From Methylobacterium nodulans ORS 2060 (GTDB lineage: Bacteria > Pseudomonadota > Alphaproteobacteria > Rhizobiales > Beijerinckiaceae), in contig NC_011894.1 in assembly GCF_000022085.1 (NCBI RefSeq), positions 7,611,001 through 7,675,000 on the forward strand: a stretch of DNA of 64,000 nucleotides, in the 5' to 3' direction. Positions 31,117-45,324 of this stretch are shown piece by piece. A program made the position numbers and the translations under genes. The stretch's first letter is position 1; each line of letters starts with the position of its first letter. A model generated the notes under the pieces. That model had not been told where the DNA came from. It worked only from the letters and a program-made list of their open reading frames with translations, and made no database searches.

Positions 31117-33423
31117 TCAACCCTCCCGGACGAAGATCAGCGTGCCGAGGGGTGGCAGCGACAGGCAGAGCGAGCAGTCCTGCCCGTGCGACGGCTCGCA
31201 GAGCGCCTCGACGCCCCCGTAATTCCCCACATTGCCGCCGCCATAGGCGGCCGCGTCGGTGTTGATCGCCTCCCGGTAGTAGCCGGGCGCCGGCACGCCG
31301 ATGCGGTAGCCGTGGCGTGGAACCGGCGTGAAGTTCGAGACCACGACGGCGATCTCGCCCTCGTGGCGGCCCTTGCGCGCCCAGGCGATGACGCTGTTGT
31401 CGGCGTCGTCCGCCACCAGCCACTGGAAGCCGGCCGCCTCCGTGTCGCGGGCGTGGAGGGCCGGCGTCCCCACGTAGAGGCGGTTGAGGTCCCGCACCAG
31501 ATCCTTGAGCCCGGCATGGAACCTGTCCTCCAGCAGGTGCCAGTCGAGGCTCTGGTTGTGGTTCCACTCCCGCTCCTGGCCGAATTCGCCGCCCATGAAC
31601 AGCAGCTTCTTGCCGGGATGGCCCCACATGAAGCCGAGATAGGCGCGCAGATTCGCGAATTTCTGCCAGCGGTCGCCCGGCATCTTGCCGAAGAGCGAGC
31701 CCTTCCCGTGCACGACCTCGTCGTGGGAGAGCGGCAGGATGAAGTTCTCCGAGAAGGCGTAGAGCAGCCCGAAGGTCAGGTCGTTGTGGTGGTAGCGGCG
31801 GTGGATCGGGTCCTTCGCGATGAAGCGCAGGGTGTCGTGCATCCACCCCATGTTCCACTTGAAGCCGAAGCCGAGGCCGCCCGTATAGGTCGGATGCGAG
31901 ACGCCCGGCCACGAGGTCGATTCCTCCGCCACCGTCATGGTGCCGGGGGCGTGGCTGTAGGTCGCCTCGTTGGTGCGGCGCATGAAGTCGATGGCGTCGA
32001 GATTCTCGTTCCCGCCATACTGGTTGGGGACCCACTCCCCGGGCCGCCGCGAGTAGTCGAGGTAGAGCATCGAGGCCACCGCATCGACCCGCAGGCCGTC
32101 GAGGTGGTACTCCTCAAGCCAGAAGCGCGCATTGGCGGCGAGGAAGGCCGCGACCTCGGTACGCCCGAAATTGTAGATGTAGGTGCCCCAATCCTGGTGG
32201 AAGCCCTGGCGCGGGTCGGCGTGCTCGTAGAGGTGGGTGCCGTCGAAGAGCCCGAGCCCGTGGGCGTCGAGGGGGAAGTGCCCCGGCACCCAGTCGAGCA
32301 GCACGCCGATGCCCGCCTCGTGCGCGGCATTCACGAACTCGGCGAAGTCTTCCGGCGCGCCGAAGCGACTGGTGGGCGCGAAGAGCGAGACCGGCTGGTA
32401 GCCCCAGGAACCGTCGAACGGGTGCTCGGTGATCGGCAAAAGCTCGATATGGGTGAAGCCCATCTCCTTCACGTAGGGAATCAGGCGCTGGGCGAGTTCC
32501 CGGTAGGTGAGGTAGCGGTTGCCCTCCTCCGGCACCCGCGCCCAGGAGCCGAGATGCACCTCGTAGATGGAGATCGGGCTGTGGCGGTGGTCGGCCTTGC
32601 CGCGGCCCGTCATCCAGGCCGCGTCGTGCCAGCGCGGCGCCGGCCGGCCGTTGACGCGCGAGGCGGTCTCGGGCGGCTGCTGGGACGCGAAGGCGACCGG
32701 GTCGGCCTTGAGCGGCAGGAGAGTGCCGTCCGGGCCGCGGATCTCGAACTTGTAGTTCGTGCCCTTCGGCAGGTCCGGGATGAACAGCTCCCAGACGCCG
32801 CCGTCGTGCCACAGGCGCATGGGATGGCGGCGGCCATCCCAGTCGTTGAAGTCGCCGACGACGCTGACGCGGCGCGCGTTCGGGGCCCAGACCGCGAAGC
32901 GGAAGCCCTCGATGCCCCCGATCGTGACGCCTTGAGCGCCCAGCACCCGCTGCACCGCGTCGTTGCCGACGTCGCGCAGGAGGTGGATCTCGTCCTGGTC
33001 GAGGGTCTCGCCGAACTCGTAGGGGTCGCGCCGGACACGCTCGGTATTGTCCCAGGCCTCGACGGCGATCCGGTAATCGGGGCGGCGGTCATGCGCGAAG
33101 GCGCCCACGAAGAAGCCCGCCGGGTGGCGGCGCTCCATCTCGATGCGCGTGTCGCCCAGGATCACGGCCGCCGCACGGGCCTCGGGCAGCACGGCCCGCA
33201 CCTCCCACTGGCCCGGGCCGATCTCGTGGGGCCCCAGCACCGCGAAGGGGTCGCCGTGATTCGCCGCCATGATCGCCTCGACGGCGTCGGGGTGAAGACC
33301 CGCGTGGCGGGACGGCGTGACGATGCGGGCCGGCTCCGAGGAGGCATTGGCATGCATCGCGGCGGTCTGGGGCATCCGCGAGGGCGGAGCCGGCGGGCGG
33401 GTGCGGGGCGCGTCAACCGTCAT
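31117..33423 (-). CDS. glgB: 1,4-alpha-glucan branching enzyme
   Basis: Introduces alpha-1,6 branches into linear glucan; 768 aa. An extra N-terminal segment (about 1-45) is followed by a first CBM48-like domain (about 45-150), CBM48 (about 165-270, [20 protein letters not shown]) and a GH13_9 catalytic domain with nucleophile Asp in [18 protein letters not shown], acid Glu in [12 protein letters not shown] and [12 protein letters not shown]. Its ATG overlaps the treS-maltokinase stop codon (ATGA), matching the GlgE pathway, where GlgB branches the product of GlgE. Confidence 0.96.
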   Translation of the reverse strand: MTVDAPRTRPPAPPSRMPQTAAMHANASSEPARIVTPSRHAGLHPDAVEAIMAANHGDPFAVLGPHEIGPGQWEVRAVLPEARAAAVILGDTRIEMERRHPAGFFVGAFAHDRRPDYRIAVEAWDNTERVRRDPYEFGETLDQDEIHLLRDVGNDAVQRVLGAQGVTIGGIEGFRFAVWAPNARRVSVVGDFNDWDGRRHPMRLWHDGGVWELFIPDLPKGTNYKFEIRGPDGTLLPLKADPVAFASQQPPETASRVNGRPAPRWHDAAWMTGRGKADHRHSPISIYEVHLGSWARVPEEGNRYLTYRELAQRLIPYVKEMGFTHIELLPITEHPFDGSWGYQPVSLFAPTSRFGAPEDFAEFVNAAHEAGIGVLLDWVPGHFPLDAHGLGLFDGTHLYEHADPRQGFHQDWGTYIYNFGRTEVAAFLAANARFWLEEYHLDGLRVDAVASMLYLDYSRRPGEWVPNQYGGNENLDAIDFMRRTNEATYSHAPGTMTVAEESTSWPGVSHPTYTGGLGFGFKWNMGWMHDTLRFIAKDPIHRRYHHNDLTFGLLYAFSENFILPLSHDEVVHGKGSLFGKMPGDRWQKFANLRAYLGFMWGHPGKKLLFMGGEFGQEREWNHNQSLDWHLLEDRFHAGLKDLVRDLNRLYVGTPALHARDTEAAGFQWLVADDADNSVIAWARKGRHEGEIAVVVSNFTPVPRHGYRIGVPAPGYYREAINTDAAAYGGGNVGNYGGVEALCEPSHGQDCSLCLSLPPLGTLIFVREG

Positions 33424-36400
33424 TCGGGCACCTTTCGCATCTCGTCGAGGAGGGAGAGCACGCCGCGGGCGGGAATCTCGATCCAGTCCGGGCGGTTGTT
33501 GGCCTCGTAGTCGATCTCGTACAGGGCCTTGTTCAGCAGGCAGAGGCGCAGCAGGCGGTCGTGGGTGGCGTCGTCCGAGACGGCGGCCCGGCTGCCCCGC
33601 ACCGCGAGCCCATAGGTTTCGAGGAAGGCCGCCGTGATCATGGCGCGCCATGCCGCGACCGTCGTGACGGTCCGGTCGCTCGCCTCGGCGAAGCGGGAGA
33701 CGATCTCGCGGGTCACCGTCTCGCCGCCATACGCGAAGGAGCGCAGCACGCCCGCGACGTCGCGCAAGGGCGTGGACTTCGCCCGGCGCTCGTCGACCGG
33801 GCGGGACGGCTCGCCCTCGAAATCGACGATGATGAGGTCGTCCTGCGAGGCGAGCACCTGGCCCAGATGGTAGTCGCCGTGGATGCGGATCTTGCACGCG
33901 CCGAGCGGCTCGTGCTGCCCGAGGCGGGTGATCAGCGCGTCGAGCTCGTTGCGGGAGGCCAGGATCTCGGCCGCCGCCTCGCGGGCGCTCTCGGCGGCCG
34001 CGGGCCCGATGCCCGCGACGCCCCGCATCGCCTTCTCGGCCTGACGCCGCGTATCGGCGACGAGGGTCGCGAGGTCGTCCGCCGTGAAGGGCTCCGCCGC
34101 GAAGGCCGGATCGTCGGTCTCCATGGCGAAGGCGCGGTGCATCTCGGCGGTGCGCTGGCCGAGCAGGCTCGCCCAGCGCAGATGCGTGGCGAAGACCTCT
34201 TCGGGCGTGGGCGCCTCGCTCTCGGGGACGAGCACGATCGTGTCGAGGTCGCGGCGCAGGTATTCGCGCATCAGCGTCCACGCATCGCCCTGGTTGCGCA
34301 CGAAGGCCTGGAGCAGCGCGAGGGCCGTGCGGGTGCCGTCCGGCGCCACGTGCTCCACGCTCCCCAGCAGCGCCGGCGTGTTGCGGAAGCCTGCCGCCTC
34401 GCTGAGGAAGCGCCCGACCTCGACCTCCGGGTGGACCCCCGGCTGGAGGCGGCGCAGGATCTTCAGCATCAGCCGCGAGCCGAAGGCGATCGAGGTGTTG
34501 CTCTGCTCGGTCGAGAGGCGGCGGATATCGGCCGGATCGAGGTCGAGCTCGGGGTCGAACAGCGTGGTCGCCCGGAACTGCAGCACCCCCTCCTCCGAGG
34601 ACAGATCGAGGCCCCGGCGGATGCCGTCCACCATCGAGAGCGCGAACTCGGTCGAGGAGGACGCCCCGTAGAGGAGGCCCATGCGCGGGCCGCGCCGCAC
34701 CCGGGCGACCGCATGGTCGAGGAGCGCCTCGTCCTCGCGGCCCTCGTCGACCGCAAGCGGCGTGAAATAGGCTTGGCGCTCGCCATTGGCGAGCGACACG
34801 GCGAGCCGCGGCAGCAGGAAGCTGCCCTTGCCCGTCCGGTCGGGGAGCGTGGCGCTGTCGGTCACCTGGACGCTGCGGATGCGCGAGCCCTTGGCGCCGA
34901 ACCAGCGGCGGGAGCCGATGAAGAGCGGCGCCACCGTGCGCTCGAAGGCCAGCCGCTCGCGGCCCTTCATCAGGGTCTCGACGCCGCCGGTGAGCACGAG
35001 GGTGAAGAGCTCGGGCGGCTCGACCCGGGGCGCCGTCTCCGCCTGTCCCTGGGCGAGCTGGAACCAGTAGAACCCGTAAGCCGGCAGCGTCAGCAGGTAG
35101 GGCAGGTCGCCGATCGGCGGGAAGGAGGTGCCGCCGGTGAGCTCCACCGGCACGGCATTGCGCAGCTCCGATAGGTCGAGCTGGACGGCCTGGGGCGCCC
35201 GCGACAGGTTGGCGACGCAGAGCACCTTCTCGGTATCGAGCTCGCGCAGCCACGCCAGCACCTTGCGGTTGCTCGGATAGAGGAAGCGTAAGGCTCCGCG
35301 CCCGAGGGCGCGCTGGTTGTTGCGAATGGCGATCATGCGCCGGGTCCAGTTGAGCAGGCTCGTCTGGGCGCGGCTATGGGCCTCGACGTTCACGGCGTCG
35401 AAGCCGTAGATCGGGTCCTGGATGGTGGGCAGGAACAGGCGCGCGGGATCAGCGCGGGAGAAGCCCCCGTTCCGGTCGGGCGACCATTGCATCGGGGTGC
35501 GCACCCCGTCGCGGTCGCCCAGATAGATGTTGTCACCCATCCCGATCTCGTCGCCGTAGTAGAGCACCGGCGTCCCGGGCATCGACAGCAGCAGGAACTT
35601 CATCAACTCGATCTTGCGCCGATCGTTCTCCAGGAGCGGCGCGAGACGGCGGCGGATGCCGAGATTGATGCGGGCGCGCCGGTCGGCGGCGTAGAAGCTC
35701 CAGAGGTAGTCGCGCTCCTTGTCGGTCACCATCTCGAGCGTGAGCTCGTCGTGGTTGCGCAGGAAGATCGCCCATTGGCAGCCCTCCGGGATCTCCGGTG
35801 TCTGCCGCATGATGTCGGTGATCGGGTGCCGGTCCTCCTGGGCGATCGCCATGTACATGCGCGGCATCAGCGGGAAGTGGAACGCCATGTGGCATTCGTC
35901 CCCGTTGCCGAAATACTGCGCCGTCTCCTCGGGCCACTGGTTCGCCTCGGCGAGCAGCATCCGGTCCGGATAGCCGGCATCGAGCGCCGCGCGGATCTTC
36001 TTGATGACGTCGTGCGTCTCGGGGAGGTTCTCGCAGTTCGTGTGCTCGCGCTCGATCAGGTAGGGGATCGCGTCGAGGCGCAGGCCGTCCACGCCCATGT
36101 CGAGCCAGTAGCGCATCACGTCGATCACCGCTTCGAGCACCCGCGGGTTGTCGAAGTTGAGATCCGGCTGGTGCGAGTAGAAGCGGTGCCAGTAATACGC
36201 CTTGGCGACCGGGTCCCAGGTCCAGTTCGAGGCTTCCGTATCGAGGAAGATGATGCGGGTGTCGCGGTATCTGTCGTCCGTGTCGGACCAGACGTAGAAG
36301 TCGCGCCATTTCGAGCCCTTGGGGGCGTTGCGGGCGCGCTGGAACCAGGGGTGCTGGTCCGAGGTGTGGTTGATGACGAGCTCGGTGACGACGCGCAAGC

Positions 36401-36686
36401 CCCGGTCGTGGGCCTCACGCACGAAGCGCCGGAAGTCGCGCATCGTCCCGTAGGACGGATTGATGCCCTTGTAGTCGGCGATGTCGTAGCCGTCGTCCCG
36501 CAGCGGCGATGGGTAGAACGGCATCAGCCAGATCGCCGTGACGCCGAGGTCGCGGATGTAGTCGAGCTTGGCGGTCAGCCCGTCGAAGTCGCCGATCCCG
36601 TCATTGTTGGCGTCGAAGAAGGATTTGACGTGGACCTGGTAGATGATGGCGTCACGGTACCATTGCGGATCGCTGCGATCGATCAT
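33420..36686 (-). CDS. treS: Trehalose synthase - maltokinase fusion (TreS-Mak)
   Basis: Two enzymes in one chain of 1088 aa. Residues 1-545 are GH13 trehalose synthase (trehalose-maltose isomerase) with Asp in [16 protein letters not shown], Glu in [11 protein letters not shown] and Asp in [13 protein letters not shown]. Residues about 560-1088 are maltokinase (Pep2/Mak) with the kinase-like motifs [14 protein letters not shown] and [13 protein letters not shown]; it turns maltose plus ATP into maltose-1-phosphate. The fusion therefore converts trehalose to the GlgE substrate; such fusions are known. The start [12 protein letters not shown] at 36686 is the family start; the frame remains open to 36842 but without similarity. 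Overlaps glgB. Confidence 0.96.
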   Translation of the reverse strand: MIDRSDPQWYRDAIIYQVHVKSFFDANNDGIGDFDGLTAKLDYIRDLGVTAIWLMPFYPSPLRDDGYDIADYKGINPSYGTMRDFRRFVREAHDRGLRVVTELVINHTSDQHPWFQRARNAPKGSKWRDFYVWSDTDDRYRDTRIIFLDTEASNWTWDPVAKAYYWHRFYSHQPDLNFDNPRVLEAVIDVMRYWLDMGVDGLRLDAIPYLIEREHTNCENLPETHDVIKKIRAALDAGYPDRMLLAEANQWPEETAQYFGNGDECHMAFHFPLMPRMYMAIAQEDRHPITDIMRQTPEIPEGCQWAIFLRNHDELTLEMVTDKERDYLWSFYAADRRARINLGIRRRLAPLLENDRRKIELMKFLLLSMPGTPVLYYGDEIGMGDNIYLGDRDGVRTPMQWSPDRNGGFSRADPARLFLPTIQDPIYGFDAVNVEAHSRAQTSLLNWTRRMIAIRNNQRALGRGALRFLYPSNRKVLAWLRELDTEKVLCVANLSRAPQAVQLDLSELRNAVPVELTGGTSFPPIGDLPYLLTLPAYGFYWFQLAQGQAETAPRVEPPELFTLVLTGGVETLMKGRERLAFERTVAPLFIGSRRWFGAKGSRIRSVQVTDSATLPDRTGKGSFLLPRLAVSLANGERQAYFTPLAVDEGREDEALLDHAVARVRRGPRMGLLYGASSSTEFALSMVDGIRRGLDLSSEEGVLQFRATTLFDPELDLDPADIRRLSTEQSNTSIAFGSRLMLKILRRLQPGVHPEVEVGRFLSEAAGFRNTPALLGSVEHVAPDGTRTALALLQAFVRNQGDAWTLMREYLRRDLDTIVLVPESEAPTPEEVFATHLRWASLLGQRTAEMHRAFAMETDDPAFAAEPFTADDLATLVADTRRQAEKAMRGVAGIGPAAAESAREAAAEILASRNELDALITRLGQHEPLGACKIRIHGDYHLGQVLASQDDLIIVDFEGEPSRPVDERRAKSTPLRDVAGVLRSFAYGGETVTREIVSRFAEASDRTVTTVAAWRAMITAAFLETYGLAVRGSRAAVSDDATHDRLLRLCLLNKALYEIDYEANNRPDWIEIPARGVLSLLDEMRKVPE

Positions 36687-36850
36687 CGCGTCAGAGCCTC
36701 GTTCGACCGGGTTGCGTGCGCCAAGCGTATAAGACGGTGAGGTCCTGCTTGAACGCGGGTAGCGCCGGGAGGGGGTACGGAAAACGACGGGTGCGATCGG
36801 CCTCGGCGCGGGACCGCCGAGGCCGGCCGCCCGACCTGCCACGCGCGGAC

Positions 36851-40219
<3,369 letters not shown>

Positions 40220-40342
40220 CGAACCGATCCTGCCTGCATCCTGTCTTGGTTCGACTCGTGGTTGAGTCGACCTTGGGTCGACGGGCCGTGTGCACGACGG
40301 CCGCGACGTGTCCGTGAACCTGCAGCCGGGAATGGTGCGGGT

Positions 40343-40366
40343 CCCCTCTCCCGCTCGGGAGAGGGG
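40343..40366. repeat. Palindromic repeat F, copy 3
   Basis: CCCCTCTCCCG, central CT, CGGGAGAGGGG in the malQ-treY to glgE gap, same palindrome as at 29607 and 29749. It lies inside the cluster and could act as an RNA stem that sets relative expression, or be a simple repeat. Confidence 0.7.
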
Positions 40367-40395
40367 TTTCCCGCGCCAGGATCCCCGGCTGCGGA

Positions 40396-43300
40396 CTAAC
40401 TCGACGCGGTCAGCCGTCGCAGAACCGCGAGGGGGAGCCTCCGGAAGAGGCGGTCGACCGGAAGACGCCCGCCCTCGGGCCCGAGTTCCTGTCCGGTGAC
40501 GAGATCGCGCCAGCGGCTGCCCTCCTGTACGGGGAGCACGGTACCGAAAAAAGCCTCTCCGAAGCGGGGCAGGTCCCCGGCCAGATCTGCCACCTGCCGC
40601 GGCACGACGACGAGGAGTTCGCCGCCCGTGGCGGCCTCGCCGCGGATGAAGGCGAGCAGCTGGCGCGCCCGCGACCCCTCCGCCTCGACCGGGCGGTAAT
40701 CGGCATCGGCGTAGAAGGTGGGCTCGGCCGCGCGGTCGGCGAGGAGCCGCGCCAGGACCGCCTGCTTGATCCGCCCGTCCGGCCATTGCGCCAGCATCTC
40801 GTCGATGGGGCCATCCTCCGCCAGCGCGCGCGCCCGGGCCGCATAGTCGACGGGCCGCCGGTTGTCGGGATCGACGAAGGAGAAGTCCCAGAACTCGGTG
40901 CCCTGGTAGGTGTCGGGCAGACCCGGCAGCGTGCATTTGAGCACCGTGCGGGCGAGCCCGGTCACCATCCCGGCCTCGGCGAGGCGGCGCGCGAAGGGCC
41001 GGAAGGCGGTGAGGAATTCGGAGCCCGGCGCGATGAGCGCATCGAACAGCCCGGCCACCGCGCCCTCGTAGGCCTCGTCGATGTTGACCCAGCTCGACCA
41101 GCGCTTGCTCTCGCGCAGGGCCTTCTCCGCATAGGCGCCGAGGCGCTGGCGGAACGCCTCGACCGTGCCTGCGTCCGAGACGTCGTCGAGGAGGTCGAGG
41201 GGCCAAGCGCCCAGGATCGCCTGGAAGAACATCCACTGGTCGTTGGCGTCGGGGGCGGGCTCGCCCTCGAGTTCGGTGAGATGCGGCTCGGCGATCTCCC
41301 GCCAGCGCGCCCATTCGGCCTGCCAGAGCTCGGGCATGGCCGAGAGCGCGAGGAGGCGCGCGCGGGCATCCTCGCCGCGCTTGGTGTCGTGCGTCGCCGT
41401 GGTGATCAGCGCATTCGGCCAGTCGCGGGCGCGGGCCGCCTGGAGGGCGTGGAAATGCTCCGCGGTGAGGCCGTACTCGCCGGGATCGCCGCCCACCTCG
41501 TTCAGCGCCAGGAGCTCGACGAAGCGGTAGAACAGGGTGTCCTCCAGGCTCTTCGCCATCACGGGGCCGGTGAGCTGCTGGAAGCGGCGGCGCACGCGGC
41601 GCACGATCTCGGGCGAGGGCCGGCCCGGACTATCCGTGTCGATGCGCCCGAGGAGCACGCTCTGGGCGAAGTCGTGGACCGAGCGGTCGGGCAGGCGCGA
41701 ATGGCGCTTGGCCTTGCGCACCGCCCCCTCGATCAGCCGCACGTCCTCGGCCTCCAGCTCGTCCCCGTCGAGGTCCTGGGGCATGTAGCTGCGATAGACG
41801 GGGAAGCGCGCCACGATCTCCGTGAGGGCTTGGCGCAGCGCGTTGACCGAGAAGTCGCGGGTGCGCCGGTCGGCATCGGCCACGCGCTTGAGGTCGGAGG
41901 TGAGGACCTCGAGCTCGCTCGCGAAGCTCGTCTCCAGGATCTCCGCCTTCACCTGCCGCAGGAGCACGCCATAGGGCTCGTCGGTCCCGGTCGCCTCCGC
42001 GTAGAAGGCGCGCACCGCCTCGCGCTTGTCGCGGTCGACGAACAGCCCGTCGATCTGGTTGAGCACGTCGTAGCCGGTGGTGCCGGCGACGAGCCAGGGC
42101 CGCAGCCGCTCGCCCGGCTCCAGGATCTTCTCGACCACGATGTAGAAGCCGGGGCCGACCGCCTCCTGCAGCGCCCGCACGTAGCCGGCCGGATCGGCGA
42201 GGCCGTCGATGTGGTCGATGCGCAATCCGTCGATCCGCCCCGCCCGGATCTGGCGGAAGAGCATCGCATGCGCGCCCTCGAACACCGCCGGGCGCTCGAC
42301 GCGCAGGCCCGCGAGGGAATTCACGTCGAAGAAGCGGCGGTAGTTGATGTCGCTCGCCGCGACCCGCCAATGGGCGAGCCGGTAGGATTGCGCCTCCAGG
42401 ATGCGGTGGAGCGCCCCGAAGCTGTCGGGATGGCCCTTGAAGCCGTTCACCAGCGCCACGGCGCGGTCGATCGCCTGCTGCAGCTCGGGCGAGGACTTCA
42501 CCGCCTCGGCGAGGCGGTGCTTGAGCCCGTCGGCCTCCGCCGGGAAGCCGGCGAGGCGCTCCGGATCCGTCTCCTCGCTCATGCGGCGCAGGCGCTCGGA
42601 GATCGCCAGCACCTCGGCGGAGGGCTCGTCGCCGGCCTCCGGCAGGGCCGCCAGCGCCCGGTCGAGCACGATCGGATAGCTCAAGGGGCAGATCGGGAAC
42701 TTGTGCTCGTGGTGCCAGACCGAGAAGCCGCCCTCGGCCGGATCGAAGGTGAGCTTGAGGTCGCCCTTCTCCAGGGCCTCGCCGTAGCGGTCGCCCAGGA
42801 ACGGCACCACGAGCTTGTTGTGCGCGCCGATTCGCTCCCAGTCGATGTCGAAGGCCTCGGAGGCGGGCGAGAGCGCTCCCCATTCGAGGACCGAGAGCCA
42901 CCAGGGATTGTCGGCGCCGCCCACGCCCATGTGGTTGGGCACGATGTCGAGGAGGAGCTTCAGCCCGTGCGCCTTCAGGGCGTCGCTGAAGCGGATGAAG
43001 GCCGCCTCGCCGCCGAGCTCCGGATTGATCTCGCGGTGGTCGACGATGTCGTAGCCATGGGTCGAGCCGGGCCGGGCCTTGTGGATCGGCGAGGCGTAGA
43101 CGTGGCTGATCCCGAGCTTCGCGAGGTAGGGCAGGATGCCGACCGCGTCGTCGAAGGTGAAGTCCTTGTGGAACTGCAGGCGGTAGGTCGCCCGCGGCGG
43201 CTCGGAGGCGAGGCGCGCGGCGCCCGAGCGCGGGCCGCGATCCTCCGAGGCGAGCGAAGCGGCGAGCTTGGCGAGCGGCCCGCCCGGCGCCGCGATGGCA

Positions 43301-45324
43301 TCGAGGTCCCGGTCGAGCTTGCGGCGCCAGTTCGGGTAGCCGTCGGTGATGCCCGGCATGTTGGCCTGGCTCACCTCGCCGAGCACGTCCTCGTACTGCA
43401 CGGCGGTGAGCACCGAGGGGGCGCGGGCGAGATAGCGGGCCGCCGCATCGAAGGGCGGCTGGTCCGGGGGCTCCGCGCCCGGCTGCAGGTTCTCGCTGTG
43501 GAGCGCCTCGGTGAGGCGCCGCCGCTCGGTCACGCGCTCGGCCCGCTCCGCATCCGCCCGCTCGCCGTCGTAGAGGCCCAGCGACTGGCGCAGATCCGTG
43601 TCGACCCCCCGCCACCAGCCGACGAAGGTCGGCAGGTCGTGCGTGGTGATGGCGCAGAGCGCGTCGCGCGGATAGGCCTCCGGGCTCTTGAACGAGCCGC
43701 CCTCGCCCCGCTCGAAGGCGAGGATGCGGTAGCTCAGGATGCCCGCCTGCATCAGCGCGTCGGAGAAGCCCTGCGGCGCCGTGCCGAGATCCTCGGCGAT
43801 GACGAGGCACTTCGCCCGGTGGCTCTCGAGCCGCAGCACCGCCAGCATCGGCTCGAAGGGCATCGCCACATAGGCGCCCGCCTTCGCCCCCTGCCCCGCC
43901 GGGATCAGGTAGAGCCTGGCGAGCTGGAAGGCGTGGTCGATGCGGATCGCGCCCGCGTGGCGCATATTGGCCTGAACCAGCGCCCGGAAGGCCGCGAGCC
44001 CGTCCCGCTCCAGTTCGAGGGGATCGAAGGGCGGCAGACCCCAATCCTGGCCGTTCGGGGCGAGGAGGTCCGGCGGCGCGCCGATGGACAGGCCGGTGGC
44101 GAAGCGCTCAGGGTTCGACCAGACCTCGGACCCGCCCCGGTCGGCCCCGACCGCAAGGTCGCGGTAGAGGCCGAGCCGCATGCCGGCGGCCTGCGCGGCG
44201 GCGGCCGCCGCCGCGAGCTGCCGGTCGGCGATGAACTGCAGCCACGCGTAGTAGGCGATGCGCTCAGGGTGCTCCGCCGCGAAGGCCAGAACCGCCGGCG
44301 TGCCGTTGCGGCGGTATTCCTCCGGCCACTCGCCGAGCCAGGACGCCCCCTGGCGGCGGAAATGCTCGGACAGGGCATCGAAGGTCGCGTGCGCTTCGAG
44401 GCTCTCGCCACCCGCGGCGCGGAAGGCCAGGAACTCCGTATCCTGCCCGGCCCGGGCGCGGGATTCCTGCCAGAGGGCGTCGAGGACCGGCCCCAGCACC
44501 TCCCAGACGCCAGCATGGTCGACGAGGGCGGCTTCCCGCAGCCGCTCCACCTGCGGGCGCATCGCGTCGAGGAGGGAAGCGGCCCGGCTGCCGGCGAAGC
44601 CCGGCACCGCCTGCGGGTCGATGTAGAGGGTTTCGAGGAAGAGCCGCGAGGAGGGCGAATAGGGCGAGACCTTGTGCCGGTCGCTCGGAAACAGCGCGTG
44701 GACGGGACTGAGCCCCAGGAAGGCCGCGCCCCGCGCGCCCGCGTCGGTCGCCGCCCGGCCCGCATCCGTGTAGGTGCCGATGCCGAGATTCTCGGCCGAG
44801 CGCAGGCCGTAGAGCTGCACGGCGAGGCCCCAGTCCCGGGCGCCCTCCTCGCCGAGCGCCCGCGGGCGCCAGCAGCGCTGGGGCGCGGCGATCACGGTCG
44901 CCTCGGCGCGCTTGTCACCCAGCGTCACGGTGAGGCGGTGATAGCCCGGAGTCAGCGGCGGCAGGTCGAAGGCGGGTGTCCCGCCCCCGAGAGCGATCGG
45001 GGCGCGGCCGTCCCGCGCGCTGCCGCGCTCGTCGACGACGCGCCAGTTCAGGGTCCCGTTGCGGTCCGCCCGCACGGGCACCCGCGAGGCGCGCCTGGCC
45101 TCGACCGGCACCAGCGGCGGCACCAGGCCATGGCGCAGGGCCTCGATCCGCGCGAGGCTTGAGCGGGCCTCCTCCTCGGTGCCGGAGGGCAGGCCCAGGG
45201 CAGCGAGCACGCCGCGCCGGGCGTCGAGGGGCGTCTCGATTGGGCTGCCGAAGGCATCGACGTAGTCGGCGGCGAGGCCCGCGAGCCGGGCGAGCCGCGC
45301 GACGACATCCTCGGACACGGCCAT
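40396..45324 (-). CDS. treY: 4-alpha-glucanotransferase - maltooligosyl trehalose synthase fusion (MalQ-TreY)
   Basis: A 1642 aa double enzyme. Residues 1 to about 700 are MalQ (GH77): AVQLYGLRSAENLGIG, nucleophile Asp463 (RIDHAFQLAR), Glu511 (VIAEDLGTAPQGF), Asp563 (THDLPTFVGWW). Residues about 710-1642 are TreY: RATYRLQFHKDFTFDDA, GISHVYASPIHKARPGSTHG, LLLDIVPNHMGV, DGLRIDHIDGLADP, VEKILEPGERL. MalQ shuffles maltooligosaccharides; TreY turns the reducing end into a trehalosyl unit, so the fusion may feed chains from one site to the other. The ATG lies inside the treZ stop (GTGATG; a GTG one codon earlier is also possible) with GAGGTGG upstream, coupling it to treZ. I recall similar long TreY annotations in Methylobacterium. 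Confidence 0.94.
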   Translation of the reverse strand: MAVSEDVVARLARLAGLAADYVDAFGSPIETPLDARRGVLAALGLPSGTEEEARSSLARIEALRHGLVPPLVPVEARRASRVPVRADRNGTLNWRVVDERGSARDGRAPIALGGGTPAFDLPPLTPGYHRLTVTLGDKRAEATVIAAPQRCWRPRALGEEGARDWGLAVQLYGLRSAENLGIGTYTDAGRAATDAGARGAAFLGLSPVHALFPSDRHKVSPYSPSSRLFLETLYIDPQAVPGFAGSRAASLLDAMRPQVERLREAALVDHAGVWEVLGPVLDALWQESRARAGQDTEFLAFRAAGGESLEAHATFDALSEHFRRQGASWLGEWPEEYRRNGTPAVLAFAAEHPERIAYYAWLQFIADRQLAAAAAAAQAAGMRLGLYRDLAVGADRGGSEVWSNPERFATGLSIGAPPDLLAPNGQDWGLPPFDPLELERDGLAAFRALVQANMRHAGAIRIDHAFQLARLYLIPAGQGAKAGAYVAMPFEPMLAVLRLESHRAKCLVIAEDLGTAPQGFSDALMQAGILSYRILAFERGEGGSFKSPEAYPRDALCAITTHDLPTFVGWWRGVDTDLRQSLGLYDGERADAERAERVTERRRLTEALHSENLQPGAEPPDQPPFDAAARYLARAPSVLTAVQYEDVLGEVSQANMPGITDGYPNWRRKLDRDLDAIAAPGGPLAKLAASLASEDRGPRSGAARLASEPPRATYRLQFHKDFTFDDAVGILPYLAKLGISHVYASPIHKARPGSTHGYDIVDHREINPELGGEAAFIRFSDALKAHGLKLLLDIVPNHMGVGGADNPWWLSVLEWGALSPASEAFDIDWERIGAHNKLVVPFLGDRYGEALEKGDLKLTFDPAEGGFSVWHHEHKFPICPLSYPIVLDRALAALPEAGDEPSAEVLAISERLRRMSEETDPERLAGFPAEADGLKHRLAEAVKSSPELQQAIDRAVALVNGFKGHPDSFGALHRILEAQSYRLAHWRVAASDINYRRFFDVNSLAGLRVERPAVFEGAHAMLFRQIRAGRIDGLRIDHIDGLADPAGYVRALQEAVGPGFYIVVEKILEPGERLRPWLVAGTTGYDVLNQIDGLFVDRDKREAVRAFYAEATGTDEPYGVLLRQVKAEILETSFASELEVLTSDLKRVADADRRTRDFSVNALRQALTEIVARFPVYRSYMPQDLDGDELEAEDVRLIEGAVRKAKRHSRLPDRSVHDFAQSVLLGRIDTDSPGRPSPEIVRRVRRRFQQLTGPVMAKSLEDTLFYRFVELLALNEVGGDPGEYGLTAEHFHALQAARARDWPNALITTATHDTKRGEDARARLLALSAMPELWQAEWARWREIAEPHLTELEGEPAPDANDQWMFFQAILGAWPLDLLDDVSDAGTVEAFRQRLGAYAEKALRESKRWSSWVNIDEAYEGAVAGLFDALIAPGSEFLTAFRPFARRLAEAGMVTGLARTVLKCTLPGLPDTYQGTEFWDFSFVDPDNRRPVDYAARARALAEDGPIDEMLAQWPDGRIKQAVLARLLADRAAEPTFYADADYRPVEAEGSRARQLLAFIRGEAATGGELLVVVPRQVADLAGDLPRFGEAFFGTVLPVQEGSRWRDLVTGQELGPEGGRLPVDRLFRRLPLAVLRRLTASS

